Origin: Sporolactobacillus laevolacticus DSM 442
GTDB taxonomy: Bacteria > Bacillota > Bacilli > Bacillales > Sporolactobacillaceae
Assembly: GCF_000497245.1 (NCBI RefSeq)
Contig: NZ_AWTC01000001.1
Span: 116,233 to 180,232, forward strand
DNA: 64,000 nucleotides
Direction of reading: 5' to 3'
In this document: one piece after another, positions 25,893-36,033 of the stretch
How the letters are laid out: each line of letters opens with the position of its first letter
Position numbering within the stretch: position 1 is the first letter of the stretch
The notes under the pieces: generated by a model
What the model saw: the letters and a program-made list of their open reading frames with translations, nothing else
The model's database searches: none
What the model was told of the DNA's origin: nothing
Translations under genes and position numbers: made by a program

Positions 25893-25922
25893 ATTGATAG
25901 CGCTTGCAAAATGTATTAAAAT
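25893..25922. promoter_or_regulatory. cre-like site overlapping a plus-strand promoter-like sequence
   Basis: TGATAGCGCTTGCA (25895-25908) differs from the catabolite-responsive element consensus at one position. On the plus strand TTGATA (25894-25899), 17 bases, TAAAAT (25917-25922) form a plausible sigma-A promoter across it. No plus-strand gene follows; the sequence runs towards the 3' end of rpoD. The site is near-palindromic, so it may instead serve the minus-strand trmK. Confidence 0.3.
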
Positions 25923-26047
25923 AGAAAAGAGAGAGGCACTTCCCGCATCTGCCTGTTCTCTTAGTCTTTAGGCCGCCATTTGCATCTTGTCATAAAACTA
26001 ATTAGAATTAGAGCTAAAGAGCTTTCGGATATCCCGACGAACTTGAC

Positions 26048-26078
26048 AAAAAAAATTGCCCCCCTGCCGGGAGCAACC
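26048..26078 (-). terminator. Terminator of the rpoD operon
   Basis: On the minus strand TTGCTCCC pairs with GGGGGCAA around GGCA and is followed by eight T (26048-26055); 12 bases after the rpoD stop. Confidence 0.9.
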
Positions 26079-26089
26079 GTATTTGCGGG

Positions 26090-27196
26090 TCAGTCAAGAA
26101 AATCCTTTAACTGCTTGCTTCTGCTTGGATGGCGCAGCTTTCGCAATGCTTTTGCTTCAATTTGCCTGATTCTTTCCCTTGTCACTCCAAATACCTTGCC
26201 GACCTCTTCCAATGTCCGAGTACGACCATCGTCCAGACCAAAACGGAGTCTCAATACGTTTTCTTCACGGTCCGTTAAGGTGTCTAGGACATCTTCCAGC
26301 TGTTCTTTCAGCAGTTCATAAGCAGCTGCTTCAGAAGGGGCTTTCGCATCTTGGTCTTCGATAAAATCGCCAAGATGTGAGTCATCTTCTTCACCAATTG
26401 GGGTTTCAAGTGAAACCGGTTCTTGTGCAATTTTCAATATTTCACGAACCTTTTCTGGAGATAATTCCATTTCTTTGCCAATTTCTTCAGGTGTAGGTTC
26501 GCGACCAAGATCCTGCAGCTGTTGCCTTTGAACACGAATCAATTTATTAATTGTCTCGACCATGTGAACAGGAATTCGAATCGTACGTGCTTGGTCGGCA
26601 ATCGCGCGGGTGATTGCCTGCCTAATCCACCAGGTTGCATAAGTGCTGAATTTAAAGCCTTTTGTATAATCAAATTTTTCAACGGCTTTCATCAGGCCCA
26701 TGTTGCCTTCTTGAATTAAATCAAGAAATAGCATGCCGCGGCCCACGTAGCGCTTTGCGATGCTGACAACAAGCCGAAGGTTTGCTTCAGCTAAACGCCG
26801 TTTTGCGCTCTCGTCTCCATCATTGATGCGTTTCGCCAGTGTAATTTCCTCATCAGCAGAGAGCAAATCAACGCGGCCGATTTCTTTAAGATACATTCTT
26901 ACGGGGTCGTTGATTTTAACACCCGGAGGAACACTGAGATCATTCAGGTCGAATTCTTCTTCTTTATTCTTTTCGTCGGAACTCGGCCCTTCGGATTCAT
27001 CTGACACATCAATGCCTTGATCGGCAAGTGTCTCATAAAATTCATCCATCTGTTCCGGTTCCTGATCAAATGGAGCAAGACGGGTGCTTATTTCCTGATA
27101 GGTGAGTGAACCCCTTTTCTTTCCGAGTTCCAATAACTGTTCCTTTTCCTGATCCACCGTCAGTTCTTGATCCGTCTTGCTGACTTTTCCAGCCAT
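26090..27196 (-). CDS. rpoD: RNA polymerase primary sigma factor (sigma-A)
   Basis: Housekeeping sigma factor. ATG 27196 has AAGGAGGGGG upstream and gives 368 residues ([12 protein letters not shown]). Region 1.1 is about 1-80, region 1.2 [15 protein letters not shown], region 2.3-2.4 around [17 protein letters not shown], region 3 after that, and the region 4.2 helix-turn-helix [21 protein letters not shown] (split: [17 protein letters not shown]). Forms the macromolecular-synthesis operon with dnaG upstream, as in B. subtilis, with only three bases between the dnaG stop and the older upstream frame. Confidence 0.97.
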   Translation of the reverse strand: MAGKVSKTDQELTVDQEKEQLLELGKKRGSLTYQEISTRLAPFDQEPEQMDEFYETLADQGIDVSDESEGPSSDEKNKEEEFDLNDLSVPPGVKINDPVRMYLKEIGRVDLLSADEEITLAKRINDGDESAKRRLAEANLRLVVSIAKRYVGRGMLFLDLIQEGNMGLMKAVEKFDYTKGFKFSTYATWWIRQAITRAIADQARTIRIPVHMVETINKLIRVQRQQLQDLGREPTPEEIGKEMELSPEKVREILKIAQEPVSLETPIGEEDDSHLGDFIEDQDAKAPSEAAAYELLKEQLEDVLDTLTDREENVLRLRFGLDDGRTRTLEEVGKVFGVTRERIRQIEAKALRKLRHPSRSKQLKDFLD

Positions 27197-27217
27197 TTGA
27201 CCCCCTCCTTCCAAATC

Positions 27218-29044
27218 CTAATCATGCTCTACCTGAAAATGGCCCAACTGTTTTTTTATACTGATAATCTCGGATAGCAACCGTGCTGAACGGCCATAAT
27301 CTCCGCTTTGCTCGGCTTTCTTTCTCTCCTCTTCCTTATCCGCAATCATCGACGACTTCGACTGTCTGATGACTTGATGCAAGCAATCCTCAATTTCCTT
27401 ATCATCCACCTGTTCACTCATCGGCATCATGGATAATTCCGAAACTTTGCGCTGTAGCGCGGGATCCTCAAGCTTCTGAATAAAAAGTCCTTCGTCCGGT
27501 GGATTTCCTTGTGCATAGTAGGCGTAAAGATACGCGGCCAAGGCTTGATGGACATCAATGGTAAAGGAGCCACCCAAAGTGTCTTGGACACGATCGGAAA
27601 TCTCCCTGCTTCTCATCATCCGTGCGAGCAGTTTTCGCTCCGCCATTTCATATGCAGGGGGAATCCGATTTGTCCGGGCAAGCGGCATGGTTCGCGCTTT
27701 CTGCTTTTCCCGTCTTTGTACCATGGTGTACAATTGGTGCTGCTGCTTTTTCAAGGAATCAAGGGAAATTGAGAATTCCTCCGAAAGCAATCTGAGATAG
27801 TGATCACGTTCGACAGCGCGATTGAGCTTTGTCAATTCCCTCAATACATCTTCAATATAGAGGAGCCGATCTCCTTCATCACTCAGATTTCTTTTTCGCC
27901 GGAGATAGCCCATCTTAAAAGTCATCAGTGTTTGGCTAGCCCCTATTACATCGCTTTTAAAGCGTTCGCCGCCAAACTTGCGAATGTAGTCATCGGGGTC
28001 GAGACCTTCGGGCATTTTTGCGATTTTAATGACTTTCCCATTTCCTTGAAGCATCTCCGCCGCGCGGAAACTTGCTTCAATTCCTGCATTATCGGAGTCA
28101 TAACAAATAATAATGGTATCGGCCATGCGGGTCAGCGCCGCGGCCTGTGCTTCGGTCAGCGATGTACCCATTGAAGCCACACTGCAGGTTACACCTGCTT
28201 GATGTGCACGAATCACATCTACGTAGCCTTCGAGAAGCACTGCCTGACTCGTCTTTCGGATTGCCTGCCTTGCTAAATGATAGCCGTACAAAATACTGCC
28301 TTTATGGAAAACCTCGGATTCGGGCGAGTTCAAATACTTGGGTTTATCTTCGCCAAGTGTTCTCCCCCCAAAAGCGACTGTCTGGCCCCTCATATTGAAA
28401 ATAGGAAAAATCACACGATTGCGGAAACGGTCAAAGTATTTGTTGTCGAATCCACGCTTTGCAATTATCCCCGCACGTTCCATCTGCTCAAGGTTTACAT
28501 CTCTTTTTTGGAGCAAATTGGTCACGGCATCCCAGCTGTCGACTGCGTAACCAATTCTGAAATGCTTAATCATTTCAGCACTGAAACCACGATTTTCAAG
28601 ATACTGCATCCCCGGTGAACCATACTTTGCAGTTGTCAGTAAATAATGATAAAATTTTGTTAATAGTTCCAGACCTTCGGTTACCTGTTTCCTCTTCTGG
28701 TTGTTCGGGTCGCGTTTGTCGCTGTTCTTTGAAAAAGAAGAGCCCAAATCAATTTTGGCACGATCAGCGAGCGACTCCGCCGCTTCCGAAAAAGACATGC
28801 CTTCAATTTCCATCATGAAGGTGAAGAGATTGCCGCCTGCACCGCATCCAAAGCAATGATAAAGCTGTTTATCCGGTGACACTGAAAAAGACGGTGTGTG
28901 TTCGCTGTGAAACGGACATAAACCGATGTAATTCTTTCCTTGCTTCTTTAATTGCACATAATTGCCGATCACATCAACAATATCCAGAGATTTCCTTATT
29001 TCTTCAATAACGTTATCCTGAAGTTGCAAAATGCCATGCACCAC
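27218..29044 (-). CDS. dnaG: DNA primase
   Basis: Synthesises RNA primers at the fork. 608 residues: N-terminal CHC2 zinc finger (CPFHSEHTPSF ... YHCFGCGAGG, about 42-70), TOPRIM core with LLEGYVDVIRAHQAG and CYDSDNAGIEA (about 260-320), then the C-terminal DnaB-binding domain. Start at GTG 29044 is by family length; no strong Shine-Dalgarno is visible, so a nearby TTG is possible. Middle gene of yqxD-dnaG-rpoD. Confidence 0.96.
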   Translation of the reverse strand: MVHGILQLQDNVIEEIRKSLDIVDVIGNYVQLKKQGKNYIGLCPFHSEHTPSFSVSPDKQLYHCFGCGAGGNLFTFMMEIEGMSFSEAAESLADRAKIDLGSSFSKNSDKRDPNNQKRKQVTEGLELLTKFYHYLLTTAKYGSPGMQYLENRGFSAEMIKHFRIGYAVDSWDAVTNLLQKRDVNLEQMERAGIIAKRGFDNKYFDRFRNRVIFPIFNMRGQTVAFGGRTLGEDKPKYLNSPESEVFHKGSILYGYHLARQAIRKTSQAVLLEGYVDVIRAHQAGVTCSVASMGTSLTEAQAAALTRMADTIIICYDSDNAGIEASFRAAEMLQGNGKVIKIAKMPEGLDPDDYIRKFGGERFKSDVIGASQTLMTFKMGYLRRKRNLSDEGDRLLYIEDVLRELTKLNRAVERDHYLRLLSEEFSISLDSLKKQQHQLYTMVQRREKQKARTMPLARTNRIPPAYEMAERKLLARMMRSREISDRVQDTLGGSFTIDVHQALAAYLYAYYAQGNPPDEGLFIQKLEDPALQRKVSELSMMPMSEQVDDKEIEDCLHQVIRQSKSSMIADKEEERKKAEQSGDYGRSARLLSEIISIKKQLGHFQVEHD

Positions 29045-29067
29045 CAGTATTCTTACTTATTTATATC

Positions 29068-29520
29068 CTAATGATCGAGTCGGCATAACAGTTTTGTTAA
29101 TGCATCGGAAAAATTTTTCCGATTTGTGCTTGTAAACGGCTTCGGACCTTTTATTTTTTCCCCCGCATTGAGCGCATGATAGGCTTGATACCTTCTGTCG
29201 AGCAACACGTCAACATTCATTTCGCTGATCAGTTGTCCACGCACAGATAGCACAAATACACTTCGTTTGGTCAGCAATCCGGCCAATCCAATGTCTTGTG
29301 TGACAACGACATCACCAGGATTCGCATGATTGACAATGTACAGATCCGCCGCCTCTTTTTGCTGGTCGACAAATACCCATGTTCCATCCCTTTCCGGTGA
29401 AAAGCTGGCGTAGGACGCGACAAAAATAGGATCAAGCTGATATGTGCCTGCAATGTTCAGGATCTCTTTCTTTACCGGACAAGCATCGGCATCGACAAAT
29501 AATGTGATGTTTTTCATCAT
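29068..29520 (-). CDS. yqxD: YaiI/YqxD family protein (UPF0178)
   Basis: 150 residues. FVDADACPVKKEIL at the N-terminus is the family signature and resembles PIN/NYN-type nuclease acidic sites; VVTQDIGLAGLL and the final ALTKLL region complete it. Function unknown. It opens the dnaG-rpoD operon as in B. subtilis, where yqfL (pyruvate-phosphate dikinase regulator) lies just before it; yqfL is missing here. Confidence 0.9.
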   Translation of the reverse strand: MMKNITLFVDADACPVKKEILNIAGTYQLDPIFVASYASFSPERDGTWVFVDQQKEAADLYIVNHANPGDVVVTQDIGLAGLLTKRSVFVLSVRGQLISEMNVDVLLDRRYQAYHALNAGEKIKGPKPFTSTNRKNFSDALTKLLCRLDH

Positions 29521-29811
29521 AATTAATCATTCTCTATTTTCCGTTTAAAATCCTGCTTGTCTTATTATGTTTTTATTTTTAAAATATTGTCATAATATGT
29601 CGAATTTTGCGCAGGACAACAAAATATTATTATAAACTAATTTTCAGGATTAAAACAGTGAAAACTATTTTCTTTCTTAAAAAATTTATCGATGCACCTA
29701 GTCTTATATAAAGTTTTGCTTCGGCAAAGAGGCTTTATTAGTTGATTCTTGTTCCATTCTTGCTTCTTCCCGACATGAGAATACCCTTCCTCATCTCATG
29801 ATAAACTTTTT
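29521..29811. other. AT-rich gap between ccpN and yqxD
   Basis: About 290 bases without a gene, in the place where Bacillus carries yqfL. Contains a short inverted repeat CATGAGA/TCTCATG (about 29774-29800) just past ccpN and probably the promoter of yqxD-dnaG-rpoD. Confidence 0.4.
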
Positions 29812-30447
29812 TCAGAATTTGTTGCTTTCTCCACTTGAAAGACTCACAAACGCCTTAGTAATATTCGTCTTGGTCATCCTACCTATGACCTCAAAGCCTG
29901 TATCTTTCGCTTGCACAACAGGCACAGCGTCAATTTCTTTAGTGATCAGCAGAACAGCGACATCTAATACAGAATCGTTATTTTTGCAATAGGCAATGTT
30001 TGGCATCCGTGACATAATCACATTGACCGGCACCTGATTCATGTCCTGAGAACCGATTGCTGTTCTAAGCAAATCTTTGCGCGATATAACGCCGGCAAGC
30101 AGACCTTTGTCATCGACTACGAATAAGGAGCCAACATCTTCAACAAACATCTCACAAACAGCTTTATAAGCAGATGCAGATCCAGAAATGACAACAGGTA
30201 AAGATTGGAATTCTTTCACCTTCAATTTTTTTATCTCTTCAGAAAGTATGGTTCCGGAAGTCTGGCCAGTATAGAAATAGCCAACTCTTGGACGAGCTTC
30301 TAAAAAGCCGGACATTGTCAAGATTGTTAGATCTGGTCTTAAAGTCGCACGTGTAACGTTCAACTTTTCCGCGATTTGTTCCCCTGTGATCGGCGCTTCC
30401 TCTCTGACTATTTCAATAATTTTATGCTGTCGATCGTTGAGATCCAA
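29812..30447 (-). CDS. ccpN: CcpN, transcriptional repressor of gluconeogenesis
   Basis: Winged-helix DNA-binding domain (ITGEQIAEKLNVTRATLRPD, about residues 20-39) followed by two CBS domains (about 80-205; VEDVGSLFVVDDKGLLAGVI). CcpN represses gapB and pckA in Bacillus during glycolytic growth, with ATP/ADP sensed by the CBS pair. TTG 30447 is chosen: GGGAGGG lies 7 bases upstream and the product then begins LDLNDRQHKII like B. subtilis CcpN; 211 residues. The longer frame to 30513 overlaps recO's end region. Confidence 0.93.
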   Translation of the reverse strand: MDLNDRQHKIIEIVREEAPITGEQIAEKLNVTRATLRPDLTILTMSGFLEARPRVGYFYTGQTSGTILSEEIKKLKVKEFQSLPVVISGSASAYKAVCEMFVEDVGSLFVVDDKGLLAGVISRKDLLRTAIGSQDMNQVPVNVIMSRMPNIAYCKNNDSVLDVAVLLITKEIDAVPVVQAKDTGFEVIGRMTKTNITKAFVSLSSGESNKF

Positions 30448-30519
30448 AGCAGTTCCCTCCCACATTTCTTTGGTGTTGTCCTGTTCAAACACTTGTCCCG
30501 ATTTCGAAAACAAAGTGTT

Positions 30520-31269
30520 TCATTTTGTTCGAAATTTGGACAATTGCTCGAGGAAATGCCTAGAGCGTAATTTAATTCCAGCGTTTTGCTCATAATAAGC
30601 ATAAATGATTGATTCAATCTCGCCAATAGTTTTTGGCTTTAATGATACTTTTCCCAATCTTTCCAAAGGAACAGCTTTGATAATTGGCAACAATTTCTGT
30701 ACTCCCGGAGAGAGTTGGAGCGCATATTCGTCGGTATGCTGACAATTCGGGCAAAGGAACCCTCCTCCTGAAATTGAGAAGGAGTAGGTGATATGCTGAT
30801 TTCCGCAATGAACACATTTGTTTAATTCAGGGCTAATCCCTGCAAAAGGCATCATTTTCATCGCATAGATCGCAGCCAGTACAGCAGGATCTGTTCCTTT
30901 TTCAATGAGCAAAAGAATGTCACGCAATAAATTAAAGACGCCTTGTGTAGGTTGTCCTTCTTCAGTCAGTCGATCAGTTAGCTCTAAAATCAATGCCGCA
31001 TAACCCATTTTTTCAATATCTTCACGAATTGTCCGAAAAGAGTTTAATGTTTCAGCTTGATATAACGTACCAAGACCTCTGCCCTTACTAAAGAGGCAGA
31101 GGCCGTAGAAGAGTACATGGCTAACCGCGGAAAGTGTGTTTTTCGGTTTCTTTGCTCCTCTCGCCATTAACCCGATTTTGCCAAATTCCTTCGTATATAG
31201 GGTCACAATTTTATTCGTTTCCCCGTAATCGGTTGTACGAATGATAATGCCTTCCGCTTTAGCCATCAT
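30520..31269 (-). CDS. recO: DNA repair protein RecO
   Basis: Loads RecA with RecF/RecR and anneals SSB-coated strands. About 249 residues from ATG 31269: N-terminal OB fold (AEGIIIRTTDYGETNKIV), helical middle, and a zinc-type site (CVHCGN ... LCPNCQ, about 150-180). In B. subtilis glyQ and glyS follow recO before ccpN; here ccpN follows directly. Start is uncertain by a few codons (GTG 31278, ATG 31266). Confidence 0.94.
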   Translation of the reverse strand: MMAKAEGIIIRTTDYGETNKIVTLYTKEFGKIGLMARGAKKPKNTLSAVSHVLFYGLCLFSKGRGLGTLYQAETLNSFRTIREDIEKMGYAALILELTDRLTEEGQPTQGVFNLLRDILLLIEKGTDPAVLAAIYAMKMMPFAGISPELNKCVHCGNQHITYSFSISGGGFLCPNCQHTDEYALQLSPGVQKLLPIIKAVPLERLGKVSLKPKTIGEIESIIYAYYEQNAGIKLRSRHFLEQLSKFRTK

Positions 31270-31311
31270 CTGTACCACTCGCTTCCTTATTTCGAAACGC
31301 GGACTGCTGAC

Positions 31312-31458
31312 CTATGCTCCCGCATGTTCTTTCATATCGGAAATCCGACTTTCCGTCTCAATGCTATCTTCATCCTTTTCCTTCTCGATCTCTCTAACCA
31401 AAAGGTAAGAGCCAATGTTGCCTGTCATACAAAATAACTTCCAACTGATATCCAACAT
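31312..31458 (-). CDS. yqzL: YqzL family small protein
   Basis: 48 residues, start ATG 31458 after GGGAGGATGAG. Begins MLDISWKLFCMTGNIGSYLL, closely following the YqzL pattern (MLDFTWKVFSQTGNIDTYLL in B. subtilis), and continues with a charged tail. Its position between era and recO is the same as in Bacillus. Function unknown. Confidence 0.9.
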   Translation of the reverse strand: MLDISWKLFCMTGNIGSYLLVREIEKEKDEDSIETESRISDMKEHAGA

Positions 31459-31625
31459 AATTCTCATCCTCCCATTTTTTCTCCTCACTTATAGCGTTAG
31501 CGAAATGCGAAGAAAAATGTGAAGAAATGATTGTCAATTTGTGCTCACGATGTCCTCTTTAGACGTAAAATGAATGAAAAAGGTTTCATTTCCAGTTGTT
31601 CATGATAGATCATGATTCTTAGCAG

Positions 31626-32935
<1,310 letters not shown>

Positions 32936-32938
32936 CTA

Positions 32939-33313
32939 TTAGATTAAAGAATCAAGCACAATAAAAAGGTAAATGATCGCTGAAATTAATGAAAACCACC
33001 AGACTGCCGCTGCTGCAGTATCCTTCGCCGCTTTTGCCATGGGATGCTCTTCTTGAGTGACAAGATCAACAAGACGCTCAATTGCAGTGTTCACAAGTTC
33101 GAGGCTGATCACGCCTCCAATTAAAATGAAAACAATCATCAGCTCAACTAGCGAAACATGAATCATTAACGAAAAAACGATGACAACAACTGCAGCAAAC
33201 ATTTGGATGTGAAGATTTCGTTCCTGCAAAAAAGCAAAAACGAAGCCGGAAATGGCGTCTTTGAAGCTTTCTGGCAAATGTTTATGCCTTCTTGGAGAAT
33301 GATTACTCATCAC
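32939..33313 (-). CDS. dgkA: Undecaprenol kinase (DgkA family)
   Basis: Membrane kinase that phosphorylates undecaprenol in Gram-positives. 124 residues, basic N-terminus, three helices (about 22-40, 45-68, 100-120). The active-site pattern GVISLELVNTAIERLVDLV and KAAKDTAAAAVW matches the family. Its start abuts the ybeY stop (33313/33314). Confidence 0.94.
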   Translation of the reverse strand: MMSNHSPRRHKHLPESFKDAISGFVFAFLQERNLHIQMFAAVVVIVFSLMIHVSLVELMIVFILIGGVISLELVNTAIERLVDLVTQEEHPMAKAAKDTAAAAVWWFSLISAIIYLFIVLDSLI

Positions 33314-33790
33314 TTATCCTCTGCTTAATCCGAATGAGGAAAGAATTTTTTCCTGGAGCCCGAACATTTCTTCTTCTTCTTCTTTGGTCTGATGATCATA
33401 GCCAAGAAGGTGAAGCAAACCATGAATAACTAAGAAGCCTAGTTCTCGTTCAAACGAATGATTATATTCAGCCGCTTGTTCATGGGTCCTCTCAATAGAA
33501 ATAATGATATCGCCCAGAACACGTGGTTCGCCTTCTTCAGGAAGAATGGGCACCTCATCTTCCTCCATTTCCTCTAACGCAAACGAAATCACATCGGTTG
33601 GACGGTCAATTCCGCGATAATCACGGTTAATGACTTGTATTTTTTCATTGTCCACAAAGGTAAGCGAACATTCAATTTCTCCTTCCAAATTCAGCTGATC
33701 TGCAGCATAATCAATGAGCTGAATGACGCTATTTTGAATGGATTCATTAATTTCTCCGGTTTCATCGTGCATATCAATGGTCATTGTCAT
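33314..33790 (-). CDS. ybeY: Endoribonuclease YbeY
   Basis: Zinc endoribonuclease in 16S rRNA maturation and 70S quality control. 158 residues with the metal site HGLLHLLGYDH (about 122-132, three His) and the RDYRGIDRPTDVISF motif. It overlaps the end of pgpH by four bases. Confidence 0.96.
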   Translation of the reverse strand: MTMTIDMHDETGEINESIQNSVIQLIDYAADQLNLEGEIECSLTFVDNEKIQVINRDYRGIDRPTDVISFALEEMEEDEVPILPEEGEPRVLGDIIISIERTHEQAAEYNHSFERELGFLVIHGLLHLLGYDHQTKEEEEEMFGLQEKILSSFGLSRG

Positions 33791-35937
33791 TTAGTGGTCA
33801 CCTTTTTCATTTTGAGGTCTTTTGGGTATTCAATACGCGAATGATAGACACCTCTCAGCGTTTCATCAATCGATTTTTCCACACTTTTAAGCTCTTTTAA
33901 TGTTATATTGCACTCATCAAACTGTCCGTCACTCAAACGGTCGTTAAATATACTTTTGACAAGATTATTTACTTTAACTGGATTCGGCTTTTGCATTGCC
34001 CGAACGGCAGCTTCAATACTGTCCGCCAGTTCCACGACTGCCGCTTCTTTCGTTTGCACCTTCGGACCCGGATAACGAAATTCACTTTCGTCAATCGGTT
34101 TCTCACTTTGCTCCTGAGCCTTTACGTAAAAATACTTGAGCAGCGTTGTCCCATGATGCTGCTCGGCAATATCAATGATTTCTCTCGGCATTCGATACTG
34201 ACGCAGAATTTCCGCACCGTCATAAGGGTGAGAAATAATGATTGTTCGGCTCAGCTGTGGTGAGATTTTATCATGCGGATTGACTCCATCCATTTGATTC
34301 TCAACAAAAAATTTCGGACGCTTAGTCTTACCAACGTCGTGATAATAAGCTGCCACACGTGCAAGCAGGCCGTTCGCTCCGATAACTTCACAGGCTCTCT
34401 CCGCCAGATTAGCGACCATTAAACTATGATGATAAGTACCCGGCGCTTCAATCAGTATTTTTCTCAGCAATGGGTGGTTCGGATTAGATAGTTCGATCAG
34501 ACGTATTGGCGAGAGTATGCTGAACCCAGTTTCAAACAGCGGCATCAATCCATTTGTCAGAACAACAGCAAGAAATCCGGATAAGGCGGAAAATCCCAAA
34601 GTCAGTCCGGTGCTTGCAGGTGAAAAAGGCGTATTCTGAAACATTAGAAGAGAGAGTACGACAAGCACGTTAACGAGCGCAATCAATCCGCCGGTCTGCA
34701 TGATTTTCGGACGTGCCTGTCTTTTTCTTAAAACAACAGCTCCGGCAAGTGCTGAAAAAAACAAGAAGATGCCCATTGACGAGTCAAAAATCGCTGCTTT
34801 TGCGCTGATTCCAAAAAGTACGCTACCGACTAGTGAAAGCAGCAATCCGGAAACCACAGCCACACGTTCGTTCAGAAGTATGCGGATCATTAGGGGCGCA
34901 ATGGCAAGCGGAACAAGATAACTGATTCCTGACACATTAGTCAGTCTGAGATAGCTGCATATTTTTATAATGGCCGCTGCTCCAATAAAAATAAGCGCGT
35001 AAATATACAAATATTTCACTGAGTATCTTGGATGTTTTTCTTTAAAACGATAATATTCAAACCAAAAAATAAACGTAATAAATCCAGTGAAAAGCAGTAA
35101 TCCGACGAAAGGAATGACATTAAAGTGTTCATCAAGCAATCCGACTAATTTGAGTTGGCGAATCATATCATTTGTGACTAATTCGCCTTTTTTTACTATG
35201 ACTTCACCTTGATGTATGACGACATTGTCAACATTTCTTGCCGCTTCCTGCTTATTTTGCTTGGTCGCGTTCGCATCAAACGAATAGTTAGCAGTAATAT
35301 AGGATTGAAGGACTTCATTCAGCGCCTTTCGTATGCTGTCATTCAGCACGGAAGAGGGCAAAGATGCAGAAGCCTTGTCTTGAACACGCTGAAGATCATT
35401 CCAGCCTACCTTATCGTTCATGGCTTCATAAATGCTTGTGCTTGCTATATCCTCCGCAATCTGCAGGTTATGGTCCGAAGCAGTCAGCAAGGCAGTTAGC
35501 GTGCTGTCCGACAGATGAGCATCTGATGAACCCGATAGACGGTCCCCGATCATTTTAATCGCGTTGTCAACGGCTACTTGCGGCGAATCGCTTGAAATCT
35601 TTTCGTCTTTTTTGACTGCAGCAATCGTATCGAAAAGGTCGCCCACTTTTTCGACTTGCATAAGTCCAAGATTTTTATTATATGCATAAGCAGAAGGCGT
35701 TGATCCGATTGCCTCCTGCCGTTTCACATGTGTTGCCTGTGTATCCACCGTGTCGATCGGCGATTGAATATCACTCGTCGCAATTTGATGAAGCTTCACA
35801 TTTGGATTTTTGGGCAAAACACTGCCGACCATCAGTCCATATAAAGCAATACCGACGATGAGCACAATCCCCCAATCTGCCAAATAGGTGAGGGCAACTT
35901 CTCTAATTCTCTTTTTGAATTGACTTGATGATGTCAT
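33787..35937 (-). CDS. pgpH: 7TM-HD phosphodiesterase PgpH (c-di-AMP)
   Basis: 716 residues. After an N-terminal helix comes a large extracytoplasmic 7TMR-HDED sensor (about 45-265), seven helices (about 270-470), and a cytoplasmic HD domain with the metal site YHHSLMVANLAERA, YYHDVGK and HHGTTLLKYFY. Homologues hydrolyse c-di-AMP to pApA. The neighbour order phoH-pgpH-ybeY-dgkA-cdd-era is as in B. subtilis (yqfE-yqfF-yqfG). Confidence 0.95.
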   Translation of the reverse strand: MTSSSQFKKRIREVALTYLADWGIVLIVGIALYGLMVGSVLPKNPNVKLHQIATSDIQSPIDTVDTQATHVKRQEAIGSTPSAYAYNKNLGLMQVEKVGDLFDTIAAVKKDEKISSDSPQVAVDNAIKMIGDRLSGSSDAHLSDSTLTALLTASDHNLQIAEDIASTSIYEAMNDKVGWNDLQRVQDKASASLPSSVLNDSIRKALNEVLQSYITANYSFDANATKQNKQEAARNVDNVVIHQGEVIVKKGELVTNDMIRQLKLVGLLDEHFNVIPFVGLLLFTGFITFIFWFEYYRFKEKHPRYSVKYLYIYALIFIGAAAIIKICSYLRLTNVSGISYLVPLAIAPLMIRILLNERVAVVSGLLLSLVGSVLFGISAKAAIFDSSMGIFLFFSALAGAVVLRKRQARPKIMQTGGLIALVNVLVVLSLLMFQNTPFSPASTGLTLGFSALSGFLAVVLTNGLMPLFETGFSILSPIRLIELSNPNHPLLRKILIEAPGTYHHSLMVANLAERACEVIGANGLLARVAAYYHDVGKTKRPKFFVENQMDGVNPHDKISPQLSRTIIISHPYDGAEILRQYRMPREIIDIAEQHHGTTLLKYFYVKAQEQSEKPIDESEFRYPGPKVQTKEAAVVELADSIEAAVRAMQKPNPVKVNNLVKSIFNDRLSDGQFDECNITLKELKSVEKSIDETLRGVYHSRIEYPKDLKMKKVTTK

Positions 35938-36033
35938 TGGATTGCCTCCGCAACTTATCTCCTTTTACCGGGCTAGGCAGTCATCCGGAATGAACAAGCT
36001 CCGCCAAGATTCTTGCGAGGTGTTCTCGGTTAT

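Noticed and set aside
25980..26321. 113-residue plus-strand frame overlapping rpoD
   Set aside because: Most of it is the antisense of rpoD; no ribosome site. Only the promoter-like signal before it is kept as a finding.
29774..29800. Terminator after ccpN
   Set aside because: CATGAGA/TCTCATG can pair but no T-run follows on the minus strand.
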